The translations under genes and the position numbers were made by a program. From NCBI GenBank assembly GCA_016946835.1, contig JACVTC010000016.1, forward strand, positions 1,292,501 through 1,356,500: a DNA stretch of 64,000 nucleotides, written 5' to 3'. The notes under the pieces are model-generated. The model saw nothing but the letters and a program-made list of their open reading frames with translations, made no database searches and was not told where the DNA came from. Origin of the DNA: Neocallimastix lanati (nom. inval.) (Eukaryota; Neocallimastigomycota; Neocallimastigomycetes; Neocallimastigales; Neocallimastigaceae). This document shows, piece after piece, positions 1 through 14,012 of this stretch. Position 1 is the stretch's first letter, and every line of letters begins with the position of its first letter.

Positions 1-575
1 AAATTAAAATAAAAAATAAAAAATAAAAAAAAAAAAAATAGATAAAAAATGAAAAATAAAAATTAAAAATAAAATTATATATATATATATAATTAATTTA
101 ATAAAAAAATATATATATATTTTTATTTTTTATTTTTTTTTTTTATTTTTTATTATTTAATATATATTTTTTTTAATTCTAATTATAATTAATATATATT
201 AATTTTTTTTTTTTTTTAATTTTTTTTTTTTTATTAAATTATATTAAATTATATTATTTTTATTATATGTTTTTTCTGTTAATAAATTTTAATTATTTTT
301 TTTTATTTATTTATTAGTTTTTATATATATATATATTTATTTATATATATTTTTTTTATCTTTTTTTTTTTCTTTATATAATCTTTTCTTTCTTAAATAA
401 TAATTTTCGTTTTTTTCTTTTTTTCTTTAATTTATTTCTTCTTTTTCTTCCTTTACTTTAAATGAACTTATATAAAAAACTTTAATGAAATAAAAATTAA
501 ATAATAAATTTTTTTTTGTTTTTTTTTTTTTTTTTTTTCTTGGTGTCATTTTACTTTATTTCATTACATTTCATT
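1..575. other. AT-rich flank downstream of the membrane-protein gene
   Basis: Almost pure A/T with poly-T runs and short TA repeats. No open frame of biased composition is visible. The last part, up to the stop codon at 576, is the 3' flank of the minus-strand gene. Confidence 0.6.
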
Positions 576-2282
576 TCACTGATATCCTGTTTGTCCTGAA
601 TACTTGCCATATAATGCGGCAGCATTTGGATCTTGAGCGGCGGCAGCGGCAGCAGCATAATAAGCAGCATTTTGTTGAGCAGCGGCAGCATAGTATGGAT
701 TTTGCATATAGGCAGCATAGTATTGATTTTGAACCGCCGCTTGAGCAGCGGCAGCATTATACATTTGTTGATAGTAAAGAGCACTTTGAGCATCTAACGA
801 GGAAGAACCACTAAAGTAAGAGGCAGATTGACCACTTAAAGCAGAGGACATTCCTGAAGCATTATTGACAAGTCCACGTTGAGAGGATTGTTTTGAGGAA
901 GTAGAATTATTGGTATCATTTCCTGAACTAGATGGACCTTTAGAAGATTTCTTTGGACTAGTCTTCTTCTTATTACCAACACGAGCCTTAGCAGCAGCTT
1001 TACTTGGTGTAGCGGCAGAGGAAGCATTAGAAGCTGTATCTTGAGCAAAGGAGGCTATACTGGAATGTTTTGAAGATCCTACTGGAGTAGATGGAGTCTT
1101 TTTACCATTCACCTTTCTTGCATGGGCTGCGGCACCACTATTATTTTTATCTGCTAAATTTACTAATGTTAAATTTTTTTTCATTTTTTTTTGTGTATCA
1201 GAAGTTATAGATGTATTAATTGGTGCCTTACCTCCAACCTTTGTAGATGAAGAAATATCTACAGATGTAGCTTCCTTAGCAGTAGCCGTAGTAGTAGAAG
1301 TACCAGTAGCAGTACCAGCAGCTTCATCATCTCCCTTCTTCTTTCTACTAAATAATGAACGGAAACCACGTTTACCTACTTCCTCTTCAATTTCTTTTTG
1401 AGGATTAACATAATTTGGAACAATAACTTCACCATTATTAGTAGCAGTACTTTTTCTTTTATCAGATGTACCTCCATTATTATTATTAACTGTGGATGGA
1501 AGAGTCAATTTTTTCAACTCATTTTCATATTTTTCTTTCTTTTTATTTTCTATATCTTTTGAACTACTTCTACCAATAATCCAACACCAAAAACAGAATA
1601 TAAGAATTAAAATTGGGAAAGCAATCACGGAAATAAATACCCATTTATTAATACCAAGAATGGTACCATTTCCTCCACTAGAAGAAGTAGCAGCAGCACT
1701 ATCAAAATCAAAACCAGAACTATTTTTAGAATTTGATACACAGACATTATCAACGCAGGATAATGTATTTGCACAATGAATATCATTTACACAAGTAGAA
1801 CCAATACCATGTTCTGTAAAGCATTGCTTTTTTTGATTAAGTCCATTAGACCATGGTGGTACATAACAATGTTTATAACTTTCACCTAATACTTTTTTAC
1901 AATAATCATTACTTTCACAGAATGCAAGTTCTGTCTTATGACAAGTAAATTTATCTTCTTTATCTGTATCAAAACGAATACATGATTCTCCAGTACCACA
2001 ACTATTTGTATTTGGTTGACAAATTTGACCTGAACCTAAATCGGATTTATTTGGAGAAGAGGATGTTTTTGAATCTGTGGAACTTGAAGAACTAGATTCA
2101 CTATTATCTGTGCTACTACCGGAAGAAGAGGATTTTTTATCATTATCACTACTAGCAGTTTTTGAAGTAGATTTAGTTTCTGCTGGAAAAGCCATAACAC
2201 CATTCATGGTTTGAAAAGCAAGCAAAGATAAATATAATTTACCAATACTTCTTAATATATTTATTTTTTTCAATTCTGACAT
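576..2282 (-). CDS. Single-pass membrane protein with Cys-rich ectodomain and Ala/Tyr-rich tail
   Basis: Intact 568-residue frame with no intron needed. Residues 15-31 form a hydrophobic N-terminal segment that may be a signal peptide. A Ser-rich stalk (about 36-80) follows, then a compact region with 12 cysteines (88, 95, 101, 114, 122, 128, 139, 154, 164, 170, 176, 181). A second Gly/Ser stretch leads to one strong membrane helix at about 214-237. The rest is a basic, Ser/Thr/Lys-rich and presumably cytoplasmic domain, ending in about 70 residues rich in Ala, Tyr and Gln. The order suggests a type I surface protein such as a sensor or receptor, but I recognise no named family. The Cys spacing resembles small disulfide-knot domains. 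GC content is visibly higher than the flanks, which supports real coding. The start is the first Met of the frame, followed upstream by AT-rich non-coding DNA. Function unknown. Confidence 0.85.
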   Translation of the reverse strand: MSELKKINILRSIGKLYLSLLAFQTMNGVMAFPAETKSTSKTASSDNDKKSSSSGSSTDNSESSSSSSTDSKTSSSPNKSDLGSGQICQPNTNSCGTGESCIRFDTDKEDKFTCHKTELAFCESNDYCKKVLGESYKHCYVPPWSNGLNQKKQCFTEHGIGSTCVNDIHCANTLSCVDNVCVSNSKNSSGFDFDSAAATSSSGGNGTILGINKWVFISVIAFPILILIFCFWCWIIGRSSSKDIENKKKEKYENELKKLTLPSTVNNNNGGTSDKRKSTATNNGEVIVPNYVNPQKEIEEEVGKRGFRSLFSRKKKGDDEAAGTATGTSTTTATAKEATSVDISSSTKVGGKAPINTSITSDTQKKMKKNLTLVNLADKNNSGAAAHARKVNGKKTPSTPVGSSKHSSIASFAQDTASNASSAATPSKAAAKARVGNKKKTSPKKSSKGPSSSGNDTNNSTSSKQSSQRGLVNNASGMSSALSGQSASYFSGSSSLDAQSALYYQQMYNAAAAQAAVQNQYYAAYMQNPYYAAAAQQNAAYYAAAAAAAQDPNAAALYGKYSGQTGYQ

Positions 2283-3021
2283 TTTGATTTCTTAAAAAAA
2301 AAATTTTTTTTTTATTATTTTTATAAAAAAGTTATATACTCCAATGTATATATATTATAAAAAAAATATATATATGAAAATAATATTTATAGGACACTTT
2401 TAAACAATATAATTCTACTTATAATTTAATAATATAGTAATATATATGATAAATAGAAAGATATATAAAATATATATAAATATATTTTTAGTTATATATA
2501 ATAAAATAAATATTTTTTGTTTTATGTATTCAATAATTTTTTTAAGTATAAATAAAAATATAAATAAAAAAATTTTCTTTTATAATTTCTTTAACTTCTC
2601 TATTTGAAACATTTCATAAAAAAAAACTTTTATATATATATATAATAATAATAATTTTTAATATATATAAATATTTTTTTTTTTAATTTTCTATACAAAA
2701 ATTTATACTTTTAATATATATATTTTTTTATAATTATTTTTTTTATGTTCAAAATATCTATATAAAAAAAAATTCAAATCAATATTATATATATTTTGGA
2801 TTATTACTTTAATATTCTTTTTATATTAAATTTTTTTTAATTAATGTTTTTTTTTTTGTTTTGATTTTGTTATATGTCTCGCTTTTTTTTTTTTACTTTT
2901 TATATTAAATTTTTGTTAATTTTTTTATTTGCTTTGTTTTTGTTTTATCTTGCTTTTTTTTTAAATTGTCTAATTATGCAAAAATATTTTACAAATTATA
3001 AATTAACATACTATTATTTTC

Positions 3022-3157
3022 TTTTTTTGGTTTTTGTTTTGATTTTATATTACTTTAATAAATAATATATAAAAATAAAATATTAAACGATTTTTGGTTT
3101 TTGTTTTGATTTTATATTACTTTAATAAATAATATATAAAAATAAAATATTAAACGA
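3022..3157. repeat. 67-bp tandem duplication
   Basis: Two adjacent copies of a 67-bp unit that begins in a T-run followed by GGTTTTTG and ends in ATTAAACGA. The GG pairs sit at 3029-3030 and 3096-3097. The copies look essentially identical, so the duplication is recent or maintained. Confidence 0.8.
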
Positions 3158-3876
3158 TAATCTATATTATAAAACTAGTTATATGTTTATATTGAATAGT
3201 TGTTAATCTATTTTCTTTAAAAAAAAAAAGATTACAATCAATTATATTTGAATTTTTATTAGAAAAATACTTTTATGATTTCGTAAAAGATATAATATTT
3301 TTTTTTTTACTATTTGTATGAATATGTATTTTTATTTTTTAATTTCTATTTATCCTTTTTTTTTTTTTATTCTATTATCATTTATATTATTATCTTATTT
3401 TTATTCTTATTATTCTTTTTTTTTATTTATTAACCTTTTTTTTTTCGATTTTATTCTTTTCTTTTTTTTTTTTTTTTTCTCTCTCTCTCTCTCTTTTATA
3501 TTTCTCTTCTTATATATTATATTTTATTTAATTATTATCAACTTTTTTATATATATAAAAAAAAAAAAAAATATTTAAATTTATAATTTTCTTTTTTATT
3601 TTTCTACTAAATCTAATCTTCAATTTAAAAAAATATATATGTTTATATAATATTTTATATTAGTAAAAAATGAATTTTTACTTCTTATTTAAAAATTAAA
3701 ATATTATTTTTTGCTTCAATTTTCAATTTTTAAATTGTTTTAACAATATAAAATAGGTATATATTTTTTTTCTATATTTAATAAATATTATTTATTTATT
3801 TATTTATCAATGAATACTATTGATAATAAATTTTAAATAAATATTTATTTAAATATAGAATTGAAATTAGATTGTT

Positions 3877-3907
<31 letters not shown>

Positions 3908-5686
3908 GGTTGATTGTATCTTTAGGATCGTCTTAAATTAACATAAAACAATAATATTTAAGAATGAAATTATATAAAAAAAAATTAAAATAAAAAAAAA
4001 AAAGAGCAAAAGAAATAATAAAAGGAAAATATATATATATATTACTGAAAAAAAAAAATTTTTTTTTTCTTCAATATTAAAATATTAAATATTAAATAAA
4101 TGATAATAAATATTAAATATTAAATATTAAATATTAAATATTAAAAATGTTTGGTTGTTATTATTATATATTATTATTTACTATTATTTAATATTTATTA
4201 TTATTATTATTTATTATTATTTATTATTTAATATTATTATTATTTAATATAATTTATTATTATTTATTATTATTTATTATTATCTATTATTATTTATTAT
4301 TATTTATTATTATTTATTATTTATTATTGATTTCTTTCTTTTGCTTTCATTACTTTCTTTTAATTTATATATATAATTAATAGTATTTGAGAAGAATAGC
4401 AATTTTCATCCTAAATTATTTAATAATAAATTATATATTTAATCGTTCATATATTAAATAACTCTATTTTAATTATTTTAATAAATAAAATATATTTTTA
4501 TAAATTAAAACTAATGGCTGTTCATATATTAACTTTACAATTTAATTTATTTTGTAGCATATTAATAGATTTGAACTAAATTAAAATAATAGATTTATCA
4601 TTTTTTTCATTGCCATTTTTGATAAACAAATTTAAACAATTGGAAATTTTGTGCATGCTTTATAAAAAATTTTTTGTTTTTTTTTTTTTTAAACTATTTC
4701 ATATAATTTAATTTTATTATAAAATAAAGTTTATAATTATTGAACTTTATTTACTATCATTTACTAATCCATCCTTTATCCTTAATGTTACACAAATTTA
4801 ATTAGGATTATTAAAAATTTTAAATTTTAATTGTTTATCCATATATTATAATATACTCTTAAACTATTACAAATAAATTAAATTCATAAATAAGTGGACT
4901 TTTTTATAGTCATCAACTCTATTAAACACTATCCCTAAAATCTATTAATTTATATCTAATTGAAAATTATATTAATGTTTAATATATTATTTATATTAAC
5001 TAATTATACTATAATATATTTATTTACAATTTCATTAAATTAATTTGAACTATTCCCTTAATTGGAGAGTTGAAGATTTATATTTTTAAAAAAAAAAACT
5101 ATAAATATAATGTACATTAAGTAATGTACTGCTGTAAAATGTTGTGGCTTAATATTGGCATTTATTACGTTGTCAAATTTTTTCAATTTTTCTTTTAAAT
5201 TTTTTTATTCTAAATTGCTTTTCAAAATGCATCATCATCATCTCTTTTTTTTTCTCCTTTTTATCCTTTAAAATTTTAAAAAAAATATCCTTATATAAAA
5301 AATTTTATGTTTTTTTTTTTTTCTTTTTTCTTTTTTATTGATGAGATATACAAAAAAAAAAAAAAAGTATCAAAAACTATTAAATTTATTATTATTATTG
5401 TTATTATTAATTTCACCTTTTCTTTATATATATTTTTTATTTTATTTTATATTTTATTTTAATATGTGTATATATATGTTTATAGATTTTATTTTTTTTT
5501 TTTTTTTTCACTTATTTAAAAAATTTTCAGTATTAATGTTATTTTATTATTATTAATTATTATTATTTATATATAATTATTTCAATATTTTTAACTTCTA
5601 TTGCTTATTTATAATTGATACTTGATGGATGATTCTTTTTTTCCCTTTAATATTGATAGAATAAAAATGATGATATAAATATTCTT

Positions 5687-5880
5687 TATTATTTATTATT
5701 TATTATTTACTATTTACTATTTACTATTTATTATTTACTATTTACTATTTATTATTTACTATTTATTATTTACTATTTATTATTTATTATTTATTATTTA
5801 TTATTTATTATTTATTATTTATTATTTATTATTATTTATTATTTATTTATTATTTATTATTTATTATTAAATTATTTAAT
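5687..5880. repeat. Heptamer microsatellite (TATTTAC/TATTTAT)n
   Basis: A run of 7-bp units, first mixing TATTTAC and TATTTAT and then becoming uniform TATTTAT. The variant order looks like replication slippage. Confidence 0.8.
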
Positions 5881-5995
5881 TATTATTTATTAATTATTAG
5901 TTATTTAATTTTAATATTAATTATTTATTATATATTATCTATTTTTATTATTTATTAGTTTTTTAGTTATTTAGTTATTATTTATTAGTTATCAT

Positions 5996-6046
<51 letters not shown>

Positions 6047-9000
6047 TTATTTAATGATTTATTATTTACTTAGGTGTGTATTTAATTATATTTGTTCATT
6101 ATTACCCATTTATTATTATTAAAATTTAATTTTTAAGAGAGAGATAAATTTATAGATTTCATTTTATTTTTTTTTTTTTTCGCATTTTCTTTAATCTATA
6201 TTTTATAATTAATATTTTCTTTAATATATATATTCTATAATTATTGTGTTTTGTTCACTTTGATTTATTTATTTTTATTTTTTTTCTTTTTTGTACTTTC
6301 GTTTTATTATTATTTTATATTAAATTTCTATATCATTTATAATTTCTTTTTTTTTTTTTTTTTTTATAACGTATTTTCATTTTAAAAGCATTTCCTATTT
6401 TTTTTATTATATATATATATATATATTCATTTTTTTCTTATTTATTTCATTTATCTTTTTTTTTTTTTTTTTTTTTTTTTTTTATTATTCAATATTTTCT
6501 TGTATAAAGGTTAATTTTACTTTCAAATTTTGTATAATTTATATTTTTATCATTTAACTTCATTTAATAACATAAATCATTTTTTTGAAACTTTAGTAAC
6601 AATATATCAGATAATATTTCTAAAATGTTTTATTTATATTAAAATAATTTTTAAAAAAATAAAAAATAAACATGTATTAGCAAACAAATTTACCTTTTCC
6701 CAAGATTACTCTATATAGTATGTATTCTTAAGCCAACTTATTTTATATTAAAACTTAATTTTGATTTAATAAAGGTGATATAATAAAAATGATTTCAGAT
6801 TTTTTTTTTTTTTTAGAAAAAAAAAAAAAAAAAAAAAGCGATAATAAAATAATAATAATAATAATAAATATAATATATATATAATAATTTAAATAAAATT
6901 TTTATGATTTAATTATTTAAAATAATAATTGTTGAATTAACTTCAATTATTTCTATTGATAATAATTGTATTAATAGAACCCAATACTACTAAATTATAT
7001 TCAATGGAAATTTTAATATTATAAACAAACTTTATAATATTTAATTTCCTTATAAAATAATATATATAAATATAAATATTTTTATAATAATCTTTGTTTA
7101 GTTGGTATATCAATTATTTAATATCTTACATATATATAATATAAAATTTATAAATATAATTATTATAATATATATAGAAAAAGAGAGAAAATAAAAAAGT
7201 ATATATATGAAAATAATAAAATAAAAATTATTTATAAAATTAATTACTTCAATAAAAATTTATTTATTTCATGTATATTAATATATATTTTTACCTATCT
7301 TTAATAAGTTAAATATTATATAATTGATTAATACTATATATAATATAGTATATAGTATAGTATAATTTAAGAATTGATTGTTGACTTAAATAGAATATAC
7401 GTTGTCGTTGTTTATCACTTTAATTAAATAAAAATGTATGACTGTTGTTTATTACAATTCACAGATGGATATAACATATATATTATATAGAATTAAATAA
7501 TATTATAATGGTTTTAATTATTTATCCGTTAATGTTTTACAGTTTTTAATATTTATGGTTAAATTATTAAATACTAAATATTTTCTAAGAATCCTTTTGA
7601 AATAGGATGTTTAGATTGTTGTATTATAATTAAGAAAAAAAAAACTTCTTAATATTTTTTAATATATAATAATAAATAAATATTTTATATTTATACCGAA
7701 TTATAATAATTATTAAGAATTTTAATTTATATAAATCAATTTATCCTATTTATATAAATTAATTATCCTGTTTTTATTATATATTTTTTTGTATTAATTT
7801 AAAAAAAAAAAAAAGATATTATATATATATATATATTGCTTTTTTCTGTTCACAAAATGAAAGAATAATAACTATAATATTATTGATTAATATAAAGAAT
7901 TTGACTATAAAAATTGAAGGTTTTTTTTTTTTCTTTTCTTTTCTTTTCCTTTTCAACTAAGGTTAATATTGTTGATTTTATGATAATTGAAAATTACTTT
8001 ATTCTTATTTATTAAACACTGTTTATTATTTAATTATATTTTTAATTTGAAATAAGATATGTGAAGTATAAAGAAATACAACTATTTCTTTAAGTTTACT
8101 GATAATAATTGTCTGTATGTAAAAACAAAAAAAACAAAAATTTTTATACGATTATCTTAAAAGGTATAATATAAATAAATATTGTTTGATATTTCAATAA
8201 ACTCAATAGAATACTTAATAAGTATGTGAATAAAAATAAATACTTTAGTGTATTTAACGATATAAAGAAAATAATAATAGTAAAAAAAAAAAAAAAAAAG
8301 GATGACCCTTTTTAAATAAAATAAAATTAAATAAAATAAATATATTAAATAAAAAAAAAAAAAAGTTTAGGTGATTTTAGAAAAAATAAATTTATTCTAA
8401 TATTTTAAAAATAATATAAAATAAAATAAAGGAAATTGAAGAACAAATTAAAGATTATAACAAAAATATATATATATATAATTTATAATAATAAATTTAA
8501 TTAAAAAAAAATAATTAAAAAACTTTGTTATAAGAAAAATATAAAAAAAAAAAAAAAAAAAAAAAAGTTTTTTTTTTTATGAATAGAAAAGTTTACACCT
8601 TTTTTTTTTTTATTATTAATATTATTATATGTCTATTTATGCACATAATAATACACTTTGTTAAGAATTAATTACTATTTCCAAAAAGAAGAAAAAATAT
8701 ATATATATTATATATATATAAATAATAAATATTAATATATTCATTTATTTATTTATATTTAATATTTTATTTATATTTATTATTTATTATTATTTATTAT
8801 TTATTTATTTATATTTATATTTATATATATTCATTTATATATATTTATTACTTTTTATTTATCATTTTATTTTATGGATTATAATCAACTATAATCTATT
8901 TATATGTTATAATTGATTATTGATTATTGATTTTTTTTTTTAATTATAATTATTCATAATATTATTTTTAAACTATTTAATTATTTAATTATTTAATCAT

Positions 9001-9367
9001 TTATTTATTTATTTACTTATTTTTTTATTTATTTATTTATTTATTTATTGCTACAGTAGCATTATTAATATTTCATTTGTTAGTTTATTCATTATCTAAA
9101 TGATTCATTATTCATTTATATATGTTCACTATTTAAATTTATTTATTACAAGTAGAATTTATTATATAATAATATTTGTTGATTATATATTATTTATTTA
9201 TTTATTATTTAACTATTATATATTATGTACTATTTATTTATTTATTTATTTATTTTAAATCTTTTAAATTATTTTTTAATCTTATATAAATAATATATAA
9301 ATGAATATAATATAATATATTTTATTTCTTGATTCATTTATATATTATCTATAGAATTTATTTTATT

Positions 9368-9371
9368 TCAT

Positions 9372-9449
<78 letters not shown>
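9368..9449. repeat. (TTTA)n tetranucleotide array
   Basis: About 20 uninterrupted TTTA units. Shorter arrays of the same unit lie near 6000-6055 and 11520-11564. Confidence 0.85.
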
Positions 9450-9457
<8 letters not shown>

Positions 9458-10734
9458 TTTACATTAAGAAATTTCGTTTAATTTAAAAAAAATATATTTT
9501 TTTTAAAATGGATTAAATCTATTTTTATGATGAGAGATTAATATATTGTACTTCTATGGATGATCTATATAAAATATATTGAATTCATATATTGGAATAC
9601 ATTTGAAAGACTTATATAATTACTAAAGTACAAAAAAATTAATTTTTATTTAGTTTATATATAATATAATATTAATTTTTAAATAAAACACAATATTAAA
9701 ATATAATAAAAAAAATTAATAATAACATAAAATGAAAATGTTAACTATTTATATATATATATATTATATATATAAAAACGAGATAGAGAAAAAAGAAAAA
9801 AAAAAAAAAAAAAGTATCCTTAGTCTTCTATTCAATACAAAAAATAATTGAATAATTCATAATTGAAAATTTGATAATTGCCATGCTCTTAAAAAAAATT
9901 TCACTCGTAAGCTTAAACTTTTACAAGTCTCAGCAATTAATTTTAATTTAAATTCTTTATATAGATTTTATTTTTTTATTTTTTTTTTTTTTATTTATTA
10001 TGGTATAATTTTATTATTACAAATCGAAACAATACTATTAAAATGTTAATTAGTGTATTTTTCATTTTTATTATCTTTTTTTTCTGTTACTTTTTTTTTT
10101 TTATTTATTGATTCAGTTATTTTGATCAAAATATTTAAACATAAATTTATTATTACCATTAATAAAGATTTAAGGATATTTATTATCGTTATTAATTATA
10201 TTAATTATTAATAAAAGTATTATAAATTATTGTTATTTCTATAGTAATTATTATTATTATCAAAAAATTTTAATAATATAATAATTTTATTCTCTATAGT
10301 TTCTTTTTTTTTTTTTTATTGCTAAAAAATATTGTTTGTTTTTTTATTTTTTATGTCAAGTTTAAATAAGAAAAAAGGTTTTTCATTTAAAAACCTTAAT
10401 ATTTTTAAATAGAAAATTAATCCATTTCCATTCCAGATATATTCAAAAAGAATTGATTATTGAATAAAAATTTTTTCAATTCATGCTTAGTAAAAATAAA
10501 AATGTCATTAAAAAAAAATTAAAGGTTTATATAAGAAAGTTATAAAAATATTATAATGATGGAATGAAAAAAAGAATTATTTTATTATTTAAAAAAACAG
10601 CTAGTCCTTAAATAAATTATTATTATTATTATTATTATTATTTTACTCTTTTATTATTTTTGTTTTTTTTATAATATATATAAATAACTATAAATTATTT
10701 AAAGTATATATAAGTTTAAAATAAAAATAAATAA

Positions 10735-10736
<2 letters not shown>

Positions 10737-10791
<55 letters not shown>
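10737..10791. repeat. 55-nt poly-A run
   Basis: Uninterrupted A from 10737 to 10791, the longest homopolymer I see in the window. It could be a retroposon tail, but no recognisable body precedes it. Its length is also the kind that assemblies get wrong. Confidence 0.85.
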
Positions 10792-10793
<2 letters not shown>

Positions 10794-11519
10794 AAATTTT
10801 ATTTATAATTTAAATCATGTCAACTCTATTATTTATAAATATTATATCATATAATATATATATATATTTTTTAATTCATATTTTTCGCTTTCATTTATTT
10901 ATTAGAATTAAAAAAAAATAAATATAGCAAAACTATTTTAAACCTTCTTTTAAAAAAAAAATAAATAAATAAAATAAAATAAAAAATAAACAGATATAAC
11001 ATAAATTATTAAATTATAGTTTTTTTTTTTTTTTTTTGTTTTTGATTTTAAAAAAATAATAATAATAATAATTTGACAAGGTAATTCTATTGTAAAAAAA
11101 AATGGGAACAATTAAGAGTCCTTAATTTTTTTTTTTTTTTAGTTTTTTATATAACAAAATAACAAAAGAACTAAAATATAACTGAATAGATAAATAATTA
11201 AATTAAAATAAAAATAACAAAATAAAATAATAATAATAATAATAAAAGTAATAATAATAAATAAAAATAAATAAAACAAAAATAATATTAAATAATATTG
11301 ATATTAATAATATAATAATAGTAATAATAATAATTAATTCATTAATTATTGAAAATGAATTAAAATTAAATCAATTCATAATTTTAAAACTTTAAAACTT
11401 TATAAAATTATTGAATAAAATTAAAAAAATAAAAATAAAAACCATAAAAAAACTTTTCATTTTAATTTTTAGAATTAAAGGGAAAAAAATTTTTTTAATA
11501 ATATTTCAAAATGTTTTTT

Positions 11520-11562
<43 letters not shown>

Positions 11563-12950
11563 TTCATATTTTATTTGTTATTTTAAGTTCTTTGATTAAA
11601 ATGCTTAAAAAAATAAAAATAATACTTATAATAATAATAATAATTATAATACTAATAATACTAGTAATAATAAATTTAATGATAATTTTTTTCATTTTCT
11701 TTTCATCTTTTATTTTTTTTCTTATAATTATTTTTTCTTATAATTATTTTTTTTATAATTATTTTTTTTATTATTATTAAATTTTTCCTTCTATTAATTA
11801 TACTTTATTTAGTTAAATTTGTTATTTTTATTTTTTTTTTTATTTTTTGTGTATTTTTAATTTAAATATTAAATAATATTAATTATTAAATAATATATTA
11901 CTCTAATCTTTTGTAAATAGTGTTATAATTTATAAATAAATCAAATTATTTATTTAATTATAAATTAAATAATATATCGCATTTTAATTCATTAATATAA
12001 AATAATTAAATAATATATGTCACACAATATACTACAAAAATAAATGAATAAATAAATAAATTCCAATAAAAAAAACAGAAAATAAAAAATTAATTAAAAA
12101 ATATATTGTTTAATTGAATTAACATTAATTCCAATTGATTTTAATATATTATATTTATTTATTAATATTTATATTAAAAACTTTTTTCAAATCATTGACT
12201 TATATATTATTAATATATTATTAATCAATTGAAACTCTTTAGCTTAAATAGAGATAAATCAATTTTTAATATATTAATATAATTATATCAAATAGTACTA
12301 TAAATTTATATTCATTTAATTTATTATATTTAAATACTAATAATATATTAAAATATACTTGTTAATATATAGAAAAGATGAATCAATTAATAGAAATAAA
12401 GAAAGAAAAAAAAATTATTTAAAAGTAATTAAAAGAAAGAAAATAAGAAAAGAAAAGGAAAAGAAACCAAATTGAAATGAAATGAAATGAAATAAAATGA
12501 AAAAAAAAAAAAAAAAAAAAAAAAAAAGATCTTTTTTTTTTTAATATTATATTTTATAACATATATATAGAAAGAAGGAGTCAAAAAAGACTTCCAGCCT
12601 CTTAATCAAAATAGATCTATAAATTAGAATAAAAAAAAAAGCTCTATGAATTTACAGACATTAACTTTTCATTATCTTCTATTTTTTCTTTTTTTCTTTT
12701 TTTTAAATTTTATTTTGAATTCTAAATTGTTCCTTTTATTATTTTTCCTTTTTTTTTTTTTTTTTTTTTTTCAACAATATTTTTATTTTTATTTTTATTA
12801 ATATTAATGTTGATATTAATAATTTATTGATTCCTATTAATATTAAATTTTTTAATTTTATTTTTTTCTTTACCATATAAAACGGCAGTAATGTGCATTT
12901 GCATTTTTAACTACTTTATTATTATTATTATTTTTTTCAATTGCTTATTT

Positions 12951-13700
12951 ATGTTAATTTCATTCATCATGCTGCAATCCACGTTTGGTTTGATCGATAA
13001 ATAGAGAGAGGTAGATAAACCTACTCATTATAGGAATAGACTCCATATTATAACCCTAACCCTATTAATTATTATAATGAATAAAGACATATTAATTAAC
13101 AAGTATCAAAATTATAATGATTAACAAATGATGAATAGAATTGGATAATCGATACAGAAAATTTACATTTCTAGCTATTGGCTATTTTATGTGAACTTTT
13201 GTGGAGATTTAAACTTTTAAACCTTTTTTTTTATTTTTTATTTTTTTATTTCTTATAATTTTCTTATAATTTATTTTATATTTAATACATATATATATAT
13301 AAATGTATTAAATATATATATATATTTTTTAACCCTCAATTTTTATTTAGTTTCATACAAGTATTCATTCACTTTTATATTATTAATGATAGGCTATTTA
13401 TTTAAATAGTCACTTATATATTTGTAGAAGGTATAAAAAAGGAAGGATACGGTTTAGCCATCCAATTTTAAGCATGAGCATAAAAAAATAGAAAAAAATA
13501 TTTATTTATTTAGTTTGATTTATTTATTTATTCATTCACTTTTTATTATTAATTTTATTGTAAAAGAAAAAAAAAAGGAAATACGTAGAAGAATAAAAAA
13601 GGAAGGATACGGTTTAGCCATTCGTTTTGACTACCATTACTACCACTGCCAACAACAATAACAAAAAAAAAATGCATGGATTAAAAATGGCAGTTACAGA
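12951..13700. other. Moderately complex region of unknown origin
   Basis: This block has more C and G than its surroundings and contains non-repetitive sequence, a doubled telomere-like motif at 13052-13064 and the 13433/13593 direct repeat. I find no open reading frame or protein motif. It could be a decayed retroelement terminal region; I cannot show that. Confidence 0.4.
13433..13621. repeat. 29-bp direct repeat, copies 160 bp apart
   Basis: 13433-13461 and 13593-13621 are identical: ATAAAAAA, then GGAAGGATAC, GGTTTAGCCA and a T. The copies flank about 130 bp of AT-rich DNA. The unit is GC-rich for this window, so coincidence is unlikely. It may be remains of a repeated element or of a terminal repeat. 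Confidence 0.8.
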
Positions 13701-13972
13701 AAAAAAAAATTTTTTTTTTATGTAGATTGATTTCCTTTTATAGTATTTTGTTATATATTTATCTCAGTATAAGAAACTCACCTATTTTTTTTTTTTTTTA
13801 TATATATTTATATAATATTTATATAAATAATATTAAAATAAAATAAAAACAATATATTTATAAATAAATATAATATATAATATATATATAAATTTATAAA
13901 ATATATATATAAATATAAAATAATTAATATTTTATTACTACTAAAAATAAATAAATAATAAATAATTAATAA

Positions 13973-14012
<40 letters not shown>

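Larger units (their letters stand above)
2283..12950. other. Long AT-rich, gene-free stretch
   Basis: About 10.7 kb of A/T low complexity: poly-A and poly-T runs, TTTA, TTA and TATA microsatellites and scattered short duplications. Open frames here encode only Phe/Ile/Leu/Tyr/Lys strings and look like chance readings of homopolymers. I see no protein motif, splice structure or RNA gene. Confidence 0.6.

Noticed and set aside
11411-11780. Leu/Ile/Phe-rich plus-strand frames that look like membrane proteins
   Set aside because: Composition follows TTTA and ATA microsatellites; no start context or conserved motif.
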